A DNA stretch of 64,000 nucleotides from Selenomonas timonae (GCF_014250475.1 NZ_CP060204.1:434001-498000); one strand, 5' to 3'; positions 32,470 through 41,527 are shown, numbered from the stretch's first letter. Notes: a model not told the origin generated them from the sequence alone. A program made the numbers and translations.

Positions 32470-34503
32470 ATGAAGACGAATGCAGAAAAGAAACAGATGC
32501 GCCTGCGCGCGCAGGTCGCGCTCGCACTCACGCTAGGCATGAGCATCCTGCCTGCAGCGGCGCTCGCTGAGACCATCACAACGTCTCGGACCTATGAAGA
32601 GAATGTGACGGTGACGGATGATGTGGATATAGCGGATGGAACGATCATCGTGACGGGCTTCAATGACTGGTCAAGGCGGCATGAGGACCATACAGCAACC
32701 CTCAAGGGCAACGTCAGGATTATAAATCCGTTGAATTCGCCGCGCCAAATCCTTGAGTCGCTCAGAAGAGGGGGTGCGACGAGTGGCGATTATACGGGGA
32801 TTCTGATCATCAATCCGGACAGAACGAAGACGGTGCAGCTGCAAGGAAAAATCCATGTGTCTACGTCTGGTGGCTCGAAACACGGCTATATTAATCTCTA
32901 TCTGAGGGGCGAGGACTCCTACTTTGCGGGCGATACTAAAGAGAACGCGACTGATAGTCTGGAAGCCTACGGCGGCGTGCGCCTCGAACTCTCGGAGGGG
33001 GCGACGTGGTACCCGGAGTGGGAGGAACATAGGCTCTCAGATTCCGATCCCAATAACCCCGCTAATTTTGGCAGGACGGGTGGGGTCACCAATCCGAATA
33101 AGCCGCGCGGCCTCCACCTCTCGGCGAACGGCGGCGTGATCGACATGGCGTTTGCCGCACCGCATACACCGCGTGCGGCTGCCGTCGGGGAGCGCACGCT
33201 GATCTTTAACAATACGCAGACGGCTCTGAATGGCGCGACCTTCCGCATCTCCACCGACCTCGCGCAGAACAAGGCGGACAATATCGTGCTGAATGGTGCT
33301 ACAGGGGCGGGCAATAACTACAAGCTGCAAGTTGCCTCCAATCCGAGGGTCAACGATGCCCTGCGCCGGGCGAACTATGAGATTGCGCCCACGGTGGCGG
33401 GCGGCATCGAGGTGCTCCGTTCATCCAATGCGAACGATACGGTGGAGGCGTCGGAGTACACCATGCGGAAAACCGAGGTGGCGGGTCTCCTGAGAAGCGA
33501 CTTCACGCTAAAGCCGGTGCTCAGTGAGGCGGTGGAGAGCGGCAGCAAGGTTGTGCGCATAACGAAGCTCCTAGTAACGGATGAGGAGGCGGAGGGTCCT
33601 GCGCTGCAGGCCGCCGATGTCCTCATGGATATGGCGGTTGCCCAGATGAGCGCATGGCGCGGCGAGAACAACGATCTCCATCGGCGCATGGGTGCGCTGC
33701 GTGCGGGCGGGGAGTCCGGCGCATGGGTGCGCGGCTACGGCGGCAGGAACGAGTTCGGCAGACACTCTACGACGGGACGGTACAGCGGCGTACAGGTCGG
33801 CATTGACCGCGCAGCCCCGCTGAAGGACGGCACCCTCTTTACGGGTGTCGCCGCCTCGATGATGAACGGCAGCGCACGCAACAGCGATCTCGACGGCAGC
33901 TACCGTTCGCATTTCTTCGGTGCATACGGCAGCTACATGGGCAAACGCGGCGACTACCTCGACGCGATTGTGAAATACGGGCGCATGACGAACAATGCGA
34001 CTGCCGTCTTTGATGGGTCGGCATTTACGGGCGGCTACGGCGTGAACGGCTGGAATATCTCCGTCGAATACGGGCGGCGGATGCCCCTGCGCGGTCATTT
34101 CTACTGGACGCCACAGGCGGAGCTGAACTACGGACGCATCGGCGGCACTTCCTACACAATGCGTGCGGCGGGACTGCCGGGCGCGCGCGTTGACAATGAT
34201 GCCGTCACCACCCTCATCGGGCGCATCGGCACGCAGATCGGCTATGAGGACGCGATGGGCTCGGTCTATCTGAAACTCGGCTTCCTGCATGAGTTCAAGG
34301 GCGACCTCCATATGCGTGCGACCTATGGCTCCACCGCCATTGACCGCAGCTATTCGGCGCGGGACAGCTATTTCGAGTATGGTCTCGGCTTTGCGCGCCG
34401 CGTCGGCAGAGCTGATCTCTACGGCGAGGTCAGCCGCACCGCGGGCGCAGATGCCATCAAGGAGAACTGGAAAGCAAACCTCGGCGTGCGTGTTGGGTTC
34501 TAA
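32470..34503 (+). CDS. Autotransporter adhesin-like protein
   Basis: The protein has 677 residues. A signal peptide ends LAET. The passenger (about 35-380) is rich in strands and Asn/Thr with repeats such as IVTGFNDW and ILIINPDRTKTV, as in pertactin-like helices. The C-terminal 270 residues form an autotransporter barrel (ESGAWVRGYGGRNEFG, YLDAIVKYGRM, GWNISVEYGRR, YEDAMGSVYLKLGFLHEF) ending VRVGF. It is a type V secretion protein that exposes its passenger on the surface. It is translated behind a GT8 enzyme and may be glycosylated by it, which is inference. Confidence 0.88.
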   Translation: MKTNAEKKQMRLRAQVALALTLGMSILPAAALAETITTSRTYEENVTVTDDVDIADGTIIVTGFNDWSRRHEDHTATLKGNVRIINPLNSPRQILESLRRGGATSGDYTGILIINPDRTKTVQLQGKIHVSTSGGSKHGYINLYLRGEDSYFAGDTKENATDSLEAYGGVRLELSEGATWYPEWEEHRLSDSDPNNPANFGRTGGVTNPNKPRGLHLSANGGVIDMAFAAPHTPRAAAVGERTLIFNNTQTALNGATFRISTDLAQNKADNIVLNGATGAGNNYKLQVASNPRVNDALRRANYEIAPTVAGGIEVLRSSNANDTVEASEYTMRKTEVAGLLRSDFTLKPVLSEAVESGSKVVRITKLLVTDEEAEGPALQAADVLMDMAVAQMSAWRGENNDLHRRMGALRAGGESGAWVRGYGGRNEFGRHSTTGRYSGVQVGIDRAAPLKDGTLFTGVAASMMNGSARNSDLDGSYRSHFFGAYGSYMGKRGDYLDAIVKYGRMTNNATAVFDGSAFTGGYGVNGWNISVEYGRRMPLRGHFYWTPQAELNYGRIGGTSYTMRAAGLPGARVDNDAVTTLIGRIGTQIGYEDAMGSVYLKLGFLHEFKGDLHMRATYGSTAIDRSYSARDSYFEYGLGFARRVGRADLYGEVSRTAGADAIKENWKANLGVRVGF

Positions 34504-34510
34504 GAAACAC

Positions 34511-34557
34511 AAAGGCTGCGGCATGGGGGCAAAATCCCCGTGCCGCAGCTTTTTTCT
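34511..34557 (+). terminator. Terminator of the GT8-autotransporter operon
   Basis: The stem AAAGGCTGCGGCATGGGG with its complement is followed by a long T-run. It is the twin of the one at 31263-31307. Confidence 0.85.
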
Positions 34558-34561
34558 ATCC

Positions 34562-34777
34562 ATGAAAGATTCACTCGCGGCGCATCTCACCCGCGTTGCT
34601 GCCGATCAGCAAATCACGCTGGAAGAACTTGCCCGCCGCTCCCTCACATCATACACCGCCGCCTACAATGAGGAAACGCGTGCCGCCATTGAGGACGTTG
34701 AGCATCAACGAAACCTCGTGGGTCCCTTCCACAGCGTAGAGGAGCTGATGAGGGATCTCAAGGCTTTACAAATTTGA
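34562..34777 (+). CDS. RelB-type antitoxin remnant or short antitoxin
   Basis: The frame has 71 codons. Its C-terminal FHSVEELMRDLKAL is the usual end of RelB-type antitoxins, while the N-terminal half (AADQQITLEELARRS) is not a recognisable DNA-binding domain. The start has no ribosome site and lies in the tail of the preceding terminator. The next in-frame codons after the stop encode the end of a YafQ-type toxin. This is best read as a decayed antitoxin gene fused to foreign sequence. Confidence 0.5.
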   Translation: MKDSLAAHLTRVAADQQITLEELARRSLTSYTAAYNEETRAAIEDVEHQRNLVGPFHSVEELMRDLKALQI

Positions 34778-34834
34778 AGAGCAAAAATTACTCTCACACT
34801 TGTACGAACCGGCACGCACAGCGATTTATTCTGA
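34778..34834 (+). pseudogene. C-terminal stub of a YafQ-type toxin
   Basis: In the frame of the antitoxin remnant, 16 codons read KITLTLVRTGTHSDLF and then stop. That is the family-typical last strand of YafQ/RelE toxins (LTLVRTGTHSDLF). The rest of the toxin is gone. Confidence 0.75.
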
Positions 34835-34837
34835 CCG

Positions 34838-34881
34838 CTTGCACGGAAAGGAAGAAATACGCGGACGTGCTTGCCGACTGA
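34838..34881 (+). pseudogene. C-terminal stub of a GNAT-type acetyltransferase
   Basis: KKYADVLAD plus a stop matches the end of the intact GNAT protein at 37368-37643 (REEYTDVLAD plus stop), with a one-base indel in the preceding codons. It suggests that a second acetyltransferase gene stood here. Confidence 0.5.
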
Positions 34882-34900
34882 GCAAGGGCGCACAGGAACA

Positions 34901-34950
34901 CAAAAGGCAGCCGCACGAAGGCGTTTGACCTTCGTACGGTTGTCTTTTCC
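34901..34950 (-). terminator. Terminator of the malic enzyme gene
   Basis: AAAAGGCAGCCGCACGAAGG pairs, with a few mismatches, with the arm at 34929-34948, and is flanked by T-runs when read leftward. Confidence 0.7.
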
Positions 34951-35014
34951 TACGCGCTCAGAGCAGTCTGAGCAGACCATTCTCCGAGATCTTGAGCGCA
35001 TTCTCAGCGCCTCC

Positions 35015-36643
35015 CTAATACTCTGCCTTCCAGACCATCGCCTCGACGGCAGCCTTCACATCCGATACGGGCTGACGGTTCAGCCCCTGCTTTACGGCGC
35101 ACTCTGCAACGGCAACGGCAACGGCAGCCGAGAACTCTGTGAGACGTGCGACGGGAGGGATAACAGCAGCCCCCTTTGCCTCTGGCGTGAGGAACGCGCC
35201 GAGCGCGTGCGCCGCAGCGGAGATCATCTCATCTGTGACGAGCCGTGCATCGACCGCCATACTTCCAAGCCCAAGCCCCGGGTAGATGAGCGCATTGTTC
35301 GCTTGTCCGATCTCGTACGTCGTGCCACGGTAGGACACGGGATCACGTGGAACACCCGTTGCGACCATCGCGCGCCCGTCCGACCAGCGGATCAGATCCT
35401 CCGCCGTCGCCTCGGCAAGTTCCGTCGGATTGCTCAGGGGGAAGATGATCGGATGGTCACACCACGATGCCATTGCACGCACGATGGTCTCCGTGAACGC
35501 GCCCGGCATCGTCGACGTGCCGACGAGGATGGTCGGCTTCACCGCCATCACGGCGGCGGTCAGGCTCGTCAGCGAGTCCGCATGGTCGAACTCACTGCGG
35601 CTGCGCGCAAACGGCTTTTGCTCGGGCGTCAGATCTCCCATATCGTCAAACAGCAGCCCCTGCCTATCCACAAGGTAGAAACGCGCGCGCGCCTCCTCCT
35701 CACTCAGCCCCTGCTCGACCATCTCGCGGCAGATGCGCGCCGTGATGCCCGCGCCCGCCGTGCCCGCGCCGAAGCACATATAGGTCTGCTCCGTGAGCCT
35801 CTGCCCGTTGATCTTCATCGCGCCGAGCAACCCCGCGAGCGTGATGATGCCCGTCCCCTGACAGTCGTCGTTGAAGACGGGATAGGTCTTTTGGTAGCGG
35901 CGTAGGATAGGCGCGGCGTTCGGCCGCCCGAAGTCCTCAAAATGCAGGTAGAGTTGCGGGAAAAGCCGCTCCGCTGTCTGCACAAAGCTGTCGATGAAAT
36001 CATCATACGCCTTGCCGCGCACGCGCGCGTGCCGATTGCCGAGATAGAGCGGGTCGCGGAGCAGACTCTCGCGGTTCGTCCCGCAATCGAGCATGACGGG
36101 CAGCACCGACGCGGGGTCGATCCCCGCCGCCGCTGTATATACCATCAATTTTCCGACGGCGATGTCCGCGCCGTTCGTCCCCCAGTCGCCGATGCCGAGG
36201 ATGCCCTCCGCATCCGTTGCAACGATCAGGCGGATCTCACGCCCGCCCGCCGCCGCGCGCAGTGTCTCCTCGATCTCCTCGGGGCGGTCGATGGAGAGAT
36301 AGGCGGTCTCCTGAGGGTTGATGAACTGCTCGCTGTACTGCTGAATGCTCTCCGCGATCACGGGATCGTAGACGGTCGGCATTAACTCCACGATGTGCTG
36401 ACGGAATACATAGTAGAAAAGGCGGCGGTTGCGGTTGAATACCTCCATGAGAAAGCGGCGCTTCTCGATCCCCGAACTCTTGCGCTCCATCTGCTGATAG
36501 ATGCGCTCCGCCTGCTCCTCGATCGTGTCGATGTGCGGCGGCAGCAGCCCCGTCAGCCCATATGCGGCGCGCTCCTCTGCGCTGAACGCCGTCCCCTTGT
36601 TCAGAAACGGATCGCCCAGCAGTTCGTACCCCTTCTTGTCCAT
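35015..36643 (-). CDS. maeA: NAD-dependent malic enzyme
   Basis: The protein has 542 residues, full length for the MaeA/SfcA group. It decarboxylates malate to pyruvate with [23 protein letters not shown] near residue 17 is the N-terminal signature. The catalytic region includes [21 protein letters not shown]-like [11 protein letters not shown] and [10 protein letters not shown]. The NAD-binding [10 protein letters not shown] and the PLSNPT segment follow. Malolactic enzymes share these motifs, so decarboxylation to lactate is an alternative. ATG at 36643 follows AAAAGGAGAAAAAT. Confidence 0.9.
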   Translation of the reverse strand: MDKKGYELLGDPFLNKGTAFSAEERAAYGLTGLLPPHIDTIEEQAERIYQQMERKSSGIEKRRFLMEVFNRNRRLFYYVFRQHIVELMPTVYDPVIAESIQQYSEQFINPQETAYLSIDRPEEIEETLRAAAGGREIRLIVATDAEGILGIGDWGTNGADIAVGKLMVYTAAAGIDPASVLPVMLDCGTNRESLLRDPLYLGNRHARVRGKAYDDFIDSFVQTAERLFPQLYLHFEDFGRPNAAPILRRYQKTYPVFNDDCQGTGIITLAGLLGAMKINGQRLTEQTYMCFGAGTAGAGITARICREMVEQGLSEEEARARFYLVDRQGLLFDDMGDLTPEQKPFARSRSEFDHADSLTSLTAAVMAVKPTILVGTSTMPGAFTETIVRAMASWCDHPIIFPLSNPTELAEATAEDLIRWSDGRAMVATGVPRDPVSYRGTTYEIGQANNALIYPGLGLGSMAVDARLVTDEMISAAAHALGAFLTPEAKGAAVIPPVARLTEFSAAVAVAVAECAVKQGLNRQPVSDVKAAVEAMVWKAEY

Positions 36644-36794
36644 ATTTTTCTCCTTTTCGCAGATGAATCCCCTTCTGTCTATATTCGGGAAGCGCGCGTC
36701 GTTTTCCTGTATCTCAGATGTTTATAATCAGCTGCACTGCAATGCCCCTTTTTTGCCCGGCTATGATATAATAATTCCAGCGAGGTGAACGGAC

Positions 36795-37371
36795 ATGCAA
36801 AAAGAAGCGATCATTACGCAGATTTCTGCCGATATGGAAAATTTTCTAAACGAACATCTGCATTCGGCATTTTACGCGCTGGCATTTGACTGCAATACGG
36901 AATACGCTGAATTTCTAGTCTGTATGAACACAGAGGACGATTTCCGGCAGACGCTGCGGGACTATCAGGAGGACGACAAGCGCTACTGCACGGATGCGGC
37001 GTCCATAAAGGATCTCCGATACAATCCCGGCGATTGGGAGCATACGGATATCTCGGAGATCGAGTTATTCAGTGAAGACGAACTTGCTGCGCAATATCAG
37101 GACGATATCGAACGGCAATGCGCCGACATGCTCCAACTCGGAGATCGAGTTATTCAGTGAAGACGAACTTGCTGCGCAATATCAGGACGATATCGAACGG
37201 CAATGCGCCGACATGCTCCAACTCTGTGATGAGATTCTGGCGGCGTTTCGCGAAACGGACGTGTTCAAGCGCATACCGAAAACAGCGGACTTTATCTCGT
37301 TCTGCATCGACCATGACGAAGATCCCGCAGATGCGCTTGCAAGGGCGGGTGTGAAAGGAGCATTGGCATGA
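36795..37371 (+). pseudogene. DUF4303-like gene broken by an 85-bp tandem duplication
   Basis: The first frame (36795-37160) gives 121 residues with FYALAFDCN, YAEFLVCMNTEDDF and YNPGDWEH, as in DUF4303 proteins of unknown function. After an exact 85-bp tandem duplication the frame shifts and stops early. The original reading resumes in the second copy (frame of 37371) as SEIELFSEDELAAQYQDD to the end GVKGALA. Deleting one copy would restore a protein of about 163 residues. The last codons overlap the GNAT start (ATGA). Confidence 0.85.
37052..37224 (+). repeat. 85-bp perfect tandem duplication
   Basis: Each base from 37052 to 37139 is the same as the base 85 positions on. A CTC trinucleotide shared at the copy junctions is the likely microhomology. 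It lies inside the DUF4303-like gene and puts it out of frame. Confidence 0.95.
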
Positions 37372-37643
37372 ACATCATATGGGAAGCCGAGGCGAGCCGC
37401 AGCGCGGCGTATGACGGTGAAAAACGCGTCGGATTTGCAGAGATCGAGGACGAGGGCAGACGCTGGGTCATCACGCATACAGAGGTTGACCCCGCCTATG
37501 GAGGGCAGGGCATCGCACGCCGTTTGATCGAGGTGCTCATCGCGGCGGCACGCAGTGACGGGGCAAAGATCGTCCCCATCTGCTCCTATGCAGAGAAGAT
37601 GATGCGCGGCAGGGAGGAATACACCGACGTGCTTGCAGACTGA
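37368..37643 (+). CDS. YjdJ-type GNAT acetyltransferase
   Basis: The protein has 91 residues, a short GNAT fold: HTEVDPAYGGQGIARRLIE is the acetyl-CoA-binding motif A (with GGQGIA as the pyrophosphate loop) and IVPICSYAEKMM the end of the domain. The substrate is unknown. It starts by 4-nt overlap with the broken DUF4303-like gene and likely depended on that gene for translation. Confidence 0.82.
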   Translation: MNIIWEAEASRSAAYDGEKRVGFAEIEDEGRRWVITHTEVDPAYGGQGIARRLIEVLIAAARSDGAKIVPICSYAEKMMRGREEYTDVLAD

Positions 37644-37659
37644 GTGGAATCCGTTCGAC

Positions 37660-37712
37660 AAAAAGGGACTGTTGCACGAAGTTAGAAAACTTCGTGCAAC
37701 AGTCCCTTTTTC
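37660..37712. terminator. Long bidirectional terminator
   Basis: A stem of about 24 bp (37660-37683 with 37688-37711) is flanked by A- and T-runs. It ends the GNAT transcript and the flavodoxin transcript. Confidence 0.9.
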
Positions 37713-37726
37713 TGCATTTATTCTTT

Positions 37727-38161
37727 TCAGCCGACCGCCTTTGCCATCGCCTCACCGAGTGCCGTGCACGCAGCGAGTGCATCGTCATCCGGCTCGAGCT
37801 CGCAGGTCACACCGTCCGCGACCATTGTGCCGCCCGCCGCATTGACGCGCTCCGTCCACGTGTCCATGAACGCGCCGCCGCCCCAGCCGTATGAGCCGAA
37901 CAGCCCGACCTTCACGTCCTTCAGATGGTTCTCCGCCTCGACGAAGAACGGCTCGAACTCGCCCTCGTCGAGCTCCTCCGTACCGCAGGCGGGGCAGCCC
38001 ATAAGGATCCCGTCGTAGTCCGCGATGCGGTCAGCGGAGAAGTCGCCGACGCGGATGAGCTCGCCCTCCGCGCCGCCCTTTGCAACCCCTTCCATGACCG
38101 CGTTCGCCATCGCCTCGGTATTGCCCGAGCCGCTCCAAAATACAACTGCAATCTTTGCCAT
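37727..38161 (-). CDS. Flavodoxin
   Basis: The protein has 144 residues. It carries low-potential electrons on FMN in the cytoplasm. The phosphate loop WSGSGNTEAMA is at residues 8-18, followed by MGCPACGTEELDEGEFEPFF and GLFGSYGWGGGAFM, the two isoalloxazine loops. ATG at 38161 follows AAAGGAGGTTTTTAC. The length fits a short-chain, clostridial-type flavodoxin. Confidence 0.93.
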   Translation of the reverse strand: MAKIAVVFWSGSGNTEAMANAVMEGVAKGGAEGELIRVGDFSADRIADYDGILMGCPACGTEELDEGEFEPFFVEAENHLKDVKVGLFGSYGWGGGAFMDTWTERVNAAGGTMVADGVTCELEPDDDALAACTALGEAMAKAVG

Positions 38162-38275
38162 GTAAAAACCTCCTTTGGGATTATATTCACTTACTTTTAC
38201 GATGATAACATTTCTCAGGCTCTCATGCAATCTATTTTGAAATTTTTTCTCATTACTATTTGTACTTGACAGGAA

Positions 38276-38290
38276 TGTTATACTGTAACA
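38276..38290. promoter_or_regulatory. Palindromic operator-like site upstream of the copper ATPase
   Basis: TGTTA-TACTG-TAACA is a perfect 5-bp inverted repeat. It lies 7 nt after a TTGACA (38267-38272) and so inside the likely promoter spacer or -10 region. It is not the classical CopY box. A metal-responsive repressor could bind here. Confidence 0.5.
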
Positions 38291-38321
38291 AAATATCTTC
38301 TAAAATATTGAAAGGTATGAT

Positions 38322-40958
38322 ATGCAAAAAGAAACATTCAAGGTAACGGGCATGACATGCTCGGCGTGTTCGGCGCGGGTGGAACGCGCCGTAAAGAAGA
38401 TGGAGGGAACGGCGGAGGTCTCCGTCAATCTCCTGACGAATACGATGACACTCGCCTATGATGCAGCAGTTACAAGTCCCGCCGCGATCATCGCCGTGGT
38501 CGAGGACGCGGGGTACGGCGCGAGCGTGAAGGGGACAGGGGGCGCACAGGCAGCTCCGCAGGGTGGAAGCACAGCGGATGCAGGGGCGGATGCCGCAGAG
38601 AGGGCAACGCGTGCCATGCGGTCGCGGCTTCTCACGTCCATCCTCTTCCTCCTGCCGACGATGTATCTTGCGATGAGCCCAATGTTCGCGATGTGGGGCA
38701 TGCCCTATGCGGCGGGCTTCAAGGCGGTGTTCTGGGGTGCGGAGAATGCGCTGACGTTCGCACTCGCGCAGTTCATGCTCGTTCTCCCAATCATGTATGT
38801 GAATCGTCCATACTATGTCAATGGATTCCGTAATCTCCTGCACGGTGCGCCGAATATGGATACGCTCGTCGGGATCGGCTCGATGGCATCCGCGCTGTTC
38901 GGCGTGTTCGCGATGTTCCGCATGAGCTGGGGGCTGGGGCACGGCGATCTCGCGCTCGCGGCGGAATACAGCACGAACCTCTATTTCGAGTCGGCGGGTA
39001 TGATCGTAACGCTTATCACAGTCGGTAAATATCTCGAAGCGCGGGCGAAGGGGCAGACGACGGGCGCACTCCGCGCCCTCATGCAGCTTGCACCCGCCGA
39101 GGCGACGGTCGTGCGCGGCGGCGTGGAGCAGGTCGTGCCTGTGGCGACGCTCGTCCTCGGCGATACGGTCATCGTGCGTCCCGGCGCACGCATCCCCGTG
39201 GACGGAACGGTGACGGACGGTGCGACGAGCATCGACGAATCCGCCGTGACGGGCGAATCCATGCCCGTTCCAAAAACGGAGGGAGACAGCGTGACCTCGG
39301 GCACGCTGAACGTCGAGGGGACGATTTGCTTCACCGCAACGCGGGTCGGTGAGGATACGACGATCCGTCAGCTCATCCGTCTGGTGGATGATGCGAGCGG
39401 GTCCAAGGCTCCGATCGCCCGTCTTGCCGACCGCGTCTCGGCGGTCTTTGTCCCCGTCGTGATTGCGATTGCCCTCACGGCGGGCGCCATCTGGCTCATG
39501 ATGGGCGCGACGGTGGAGTTCGCATTTTCCATCACGATCTCGATTCTCGTCATCTCCTGCCCCTGTGCGCTCGGGCTTGCAACCCCCGTCGCAATCATGG
39601 TCGGTACGGGGCGCGGCGCGGCGCACGGCATTCTCATCAAGTCGGGCGAGGCATTGGAGACGGCGGGCAGCATCAGCGCGGTGCTGATGGACAAGACGGG
39701 CACGCTCACCGAGGGTCGCCCGCAGCTCGTCAGCATCCGTCCCGTCGGGATGGATGCCGACGCACTTGTCGCACTGGCGGCCGCGCTTGAGCAGGGCAGC
39801 GAGCACCCGATTGCAGCAGCGATTACGGGCTATGCTGCGGAAAAGGGGCTGACCGTCCCCGTTGCTGCGGATTTCGCGGCGGTGTTCGGCAAGGGTGTGC
39901 GTGCGCGTGTGGCGGGCGTGGACTGTGCGGCGGGCAATGCGGCACTCCTCGCGGAGCTTGGCATCCCGCTCGCGGACGCGGTTGAGACGGCGCGGGCGGA
40001 GATGGCAGAGCGCGGCGAGACGGCACTCATCGTTGTACGCGCGGGGCGCATCGTCGGCCTCCTCGGTGTGCGCGATGCGGAGAAGCCGACGAGTGCGGCG
40101 GCGGTCGCGCAGATGAAGGCGATGAACCTCATACCCGTCATGCTGACAGGCGACGATGAGCGCACGGCACGAGCGATTGCCGCGCGGCTTGGCATCACGG
40201 AAGTGATTGCGGGCGTTCTCCCTGCGGACAAACGCGCCCATGTAGAGCGTCTGCAGCGCGAGGGTCGCCGCGTCGCGATGATCGGTGACGGTGTGAACGA
40301 TGCGCCTGCACTCGCGGCGGCGGATCTCGGCATCGCCATCGGCGCGGGCACGGATGTCGCCATCGACAGCGCAGACGCGGTGCTCGTGCGGAGCGACCTC
40401 CTCGATGCTGTGAGCGCGATCCGTCTGTCGCGCAGCGTCATGACCAACATCAAGCAGAACCTCTTCTGGGCATTTTTCTACAATGTCATCGGCATTCCGC
40501 TCGCGGCGGGCGTGCTCTACCCCGCCTTTGGCATCAAGCTCTCGCCCATGATTGGCGCGGCGGCGATGAGCCTGTCGAGCGTCTGCGTCGTACTGAACGC
40601 GCTGCGTCTGCGCCTGTTCGCCATCGAACACGCACCTGCAGCGGAGACGGCGCATACGCGCCATGAGGTCACGGTCAGCCCCATCGCCTTCGCGGTGGAT
40701 GACATACATGAAGAAACGGCGGATACTTCCGCCGCACAGGGAAAGGAAGATTTTACCATGGAAAAGACCATCAATGTCAAGGGCATGACCTGCCCGCACT
40801 GCGTCAAGCACGTCACGAAGGCACTCAGCGGTATGGACGGAATCTCGGATGTCACCGTCAACCTCGAAGCAGGTACGGTGACCTTCACCGCCGCCCGCGA
40901 CATCCCCGACACAGAACTTGCCGCCGTCCTCGACGACGCGGGCTACGAGATGGGCTGA
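38322..40958 (+). CDS. copA: Copper-exporting P1B-type ATPase with C-terminal CopZ-like domain
   Basis: The protein has 878 residues. It pumps Cu(I) out of the cytoplasm. An N-terminal heavy-metal domain holds CSAC (residues 13-16). The membrane CPC motif is at 413-415, the phosphorylated Asp457 in DKTGTLTEG, and GDGVNDAPA follows. After the last membrane pair (YNVIGIPLAAG, MSLSSVCVVLNALR) a linker and a second heavy-metal domain appear (CPHC near 824-827), very like a free CopZ chaperone. CopA normally ends soon after the last helix, so this is a CopA-CopZ fusion. The domain carries its own ribosome site (see 40742). Confidence 0.93.
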   Translation: MQKETFKVTGMTCSACSARVERAVKKMEGTAEVSVNLLTNTMTLAYDAAVTSPAAIIAVVEDAGYGASVKGTGGAQAAPQGGSTADAGADAAERATRAMRSRLLTSILFLLPTMYLAMSPMFAMWGMPYAAGFKAVFWGAENALTFALAQFMLVLPIMYVNRPYYVNGFRNLLHGAPNMDTLVGIGSMASALFGVFAMFRMSWGLGHGDLALAAEYSTNLYFESAGMIVTLITVGKYLEARAKGQTTGALRALMQLAPAEATVVRGGVEQVVPVATLVLGDTVIVRPGARIPVDGTVTDGATSIDESAVTGESMPVPKTEGDSVTSGTLNVEGTICFTATRVGEDTTIRQLIRLVDDASGSKAPIARLADRVSAVFVPVVIAIALTAGAIWLMMGATVEFAFSITISILVISCPCALGLATPVAIMVGTGRGAAHGILIKSGEALETAGSISAVLMDKTGTLTEGRPQLVSIRPVGMDADALVALAAALEQGSEHPIAAAITGYAAEKGLTVPVAADFAAVFGKGVRARVAGVDCAAGNAALLAELGIPLADAVETARAEMAERGETALIVVRAGRIVGLLGVRDAEKPTSAAAVAQMKAMNLIPVMLTGDDERTARAIAARLGITEVIAGVLPADKRAHVERLQREGRRVAMIGDGVNDAPALAAADLGIAIGAGTDVAIDSADAVLVRSDLLDAVSAIRLSRSVMTNIKQNLFWAFFYNVIGIPLAAGVLYPAFGIKLSPMIGAAAMSLSSVCVVLNALRLRLFAIEHAPAAETAHTRHEVTVSPIAFAVDDIHEETADTSAAQGKEDFTMEKTINVKGMTCPHCVKHVTKALSGMDGISDVTVNLEAGTVTFTAARDIPDTELAAVLDDAGYEMG
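40742..40760 (+). promoter_or_regulatory. Internal ribosome site for a free CopZ-like product
   Basis: AAAGGAAGA lies seven to eight bases before an in-frame ATG at 40758 (codon 813 of copA). Initiation here would yield a 66-residue metallochaperone MEKTINVKGMTCPHC, the normal CopZ size. It may be the relic of a former separate gene or a working second start. Confidence 0.6.
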
Positions 40959-41005
40959 ATTTATCAGTGCTTCCTATATCATTGTGGAAGGAAAGGTGAT
41001 GCCCT

Positions 41006-41509
41006 ATGAAAAAAATGATTCCGCTCGTTCTCGCCGCATTTGCCCTCATCGTCTGCACTCCACCGAGTACAGCTCTGGCAAAGCCGTTTCCGATCTACGA
41101 CTATTTGCAGAAGATCGAGAATACAGACTGGATCGTCGCCGAGACGCTGCGATGGACACCCGAGTCGGGCGCGAACCTCAAGGGGTACTATGTGTTTCAC
41201 GATGCGGATGTCCGCGTTGTCACCGTGGGCGGACGCAGGATCATTCAGCTGCCTGTCCATATCCTGCGCGGGAAGAACCTGAAGCATTTCAGCAGCTTCC
41301 TCTTTTCGGTCGACCCCAAAAATCAGCTTTGGGGCATAGGCAACCCGATCAAATGGGAGCAAATCGAAGATTTTGCGCCACAGCACAAGCCCTTTGATCC
41401 CGTAACGCAGAAATGGGCGGTGAACCTCTCCGGCATGGCACAGATGGTCATGCAGCATGTCAAGTTCGACCGTCCCGATCTCTATCAGCAGCTTGATGTG
41501 ACGTGGTAA
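41006..41509 (+). CDS. Secreted protein of unknown function
   Basis: The protein has 167 residues with a signal peptide ending ALAKPF. The mature part is basic and aromatic (YYVFHDADVRVVTVGGRRI). No catalytic motif is seen and I do not recognise the family. It follows copA by 47 nt with its own ribosome site (GGAAAGGTG). It may share the copper transcript, but no metal ligands stand out. Confidence 0.6.
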   Translation: MKKMIPLVLAAFALIVCTPPSTALAKPFPIYDYLQKIENTDWIVAETLRWTPESGANLKGYYVFHDADVRVVTVGGRRIIQLPVHILRGKNLKHFSSFLFSVDPKNQLWGIGNPIKWEQIEDFAPQHKPFDPVTQKWAVNLSGMAQMVMQHVKFDRPDLYQQLDVTW

Positions 41510-41527
41510 TGTTCTCCATACAGCGGG

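Noticed and set aside
38256-40811. An 851-codon open frame antisense to the copper ATPase gene
   Set aside because: It is rich in His, Arg and Asp with no domain or start signal. Long antisense frames arise by codon bias in G+C-rich genes.
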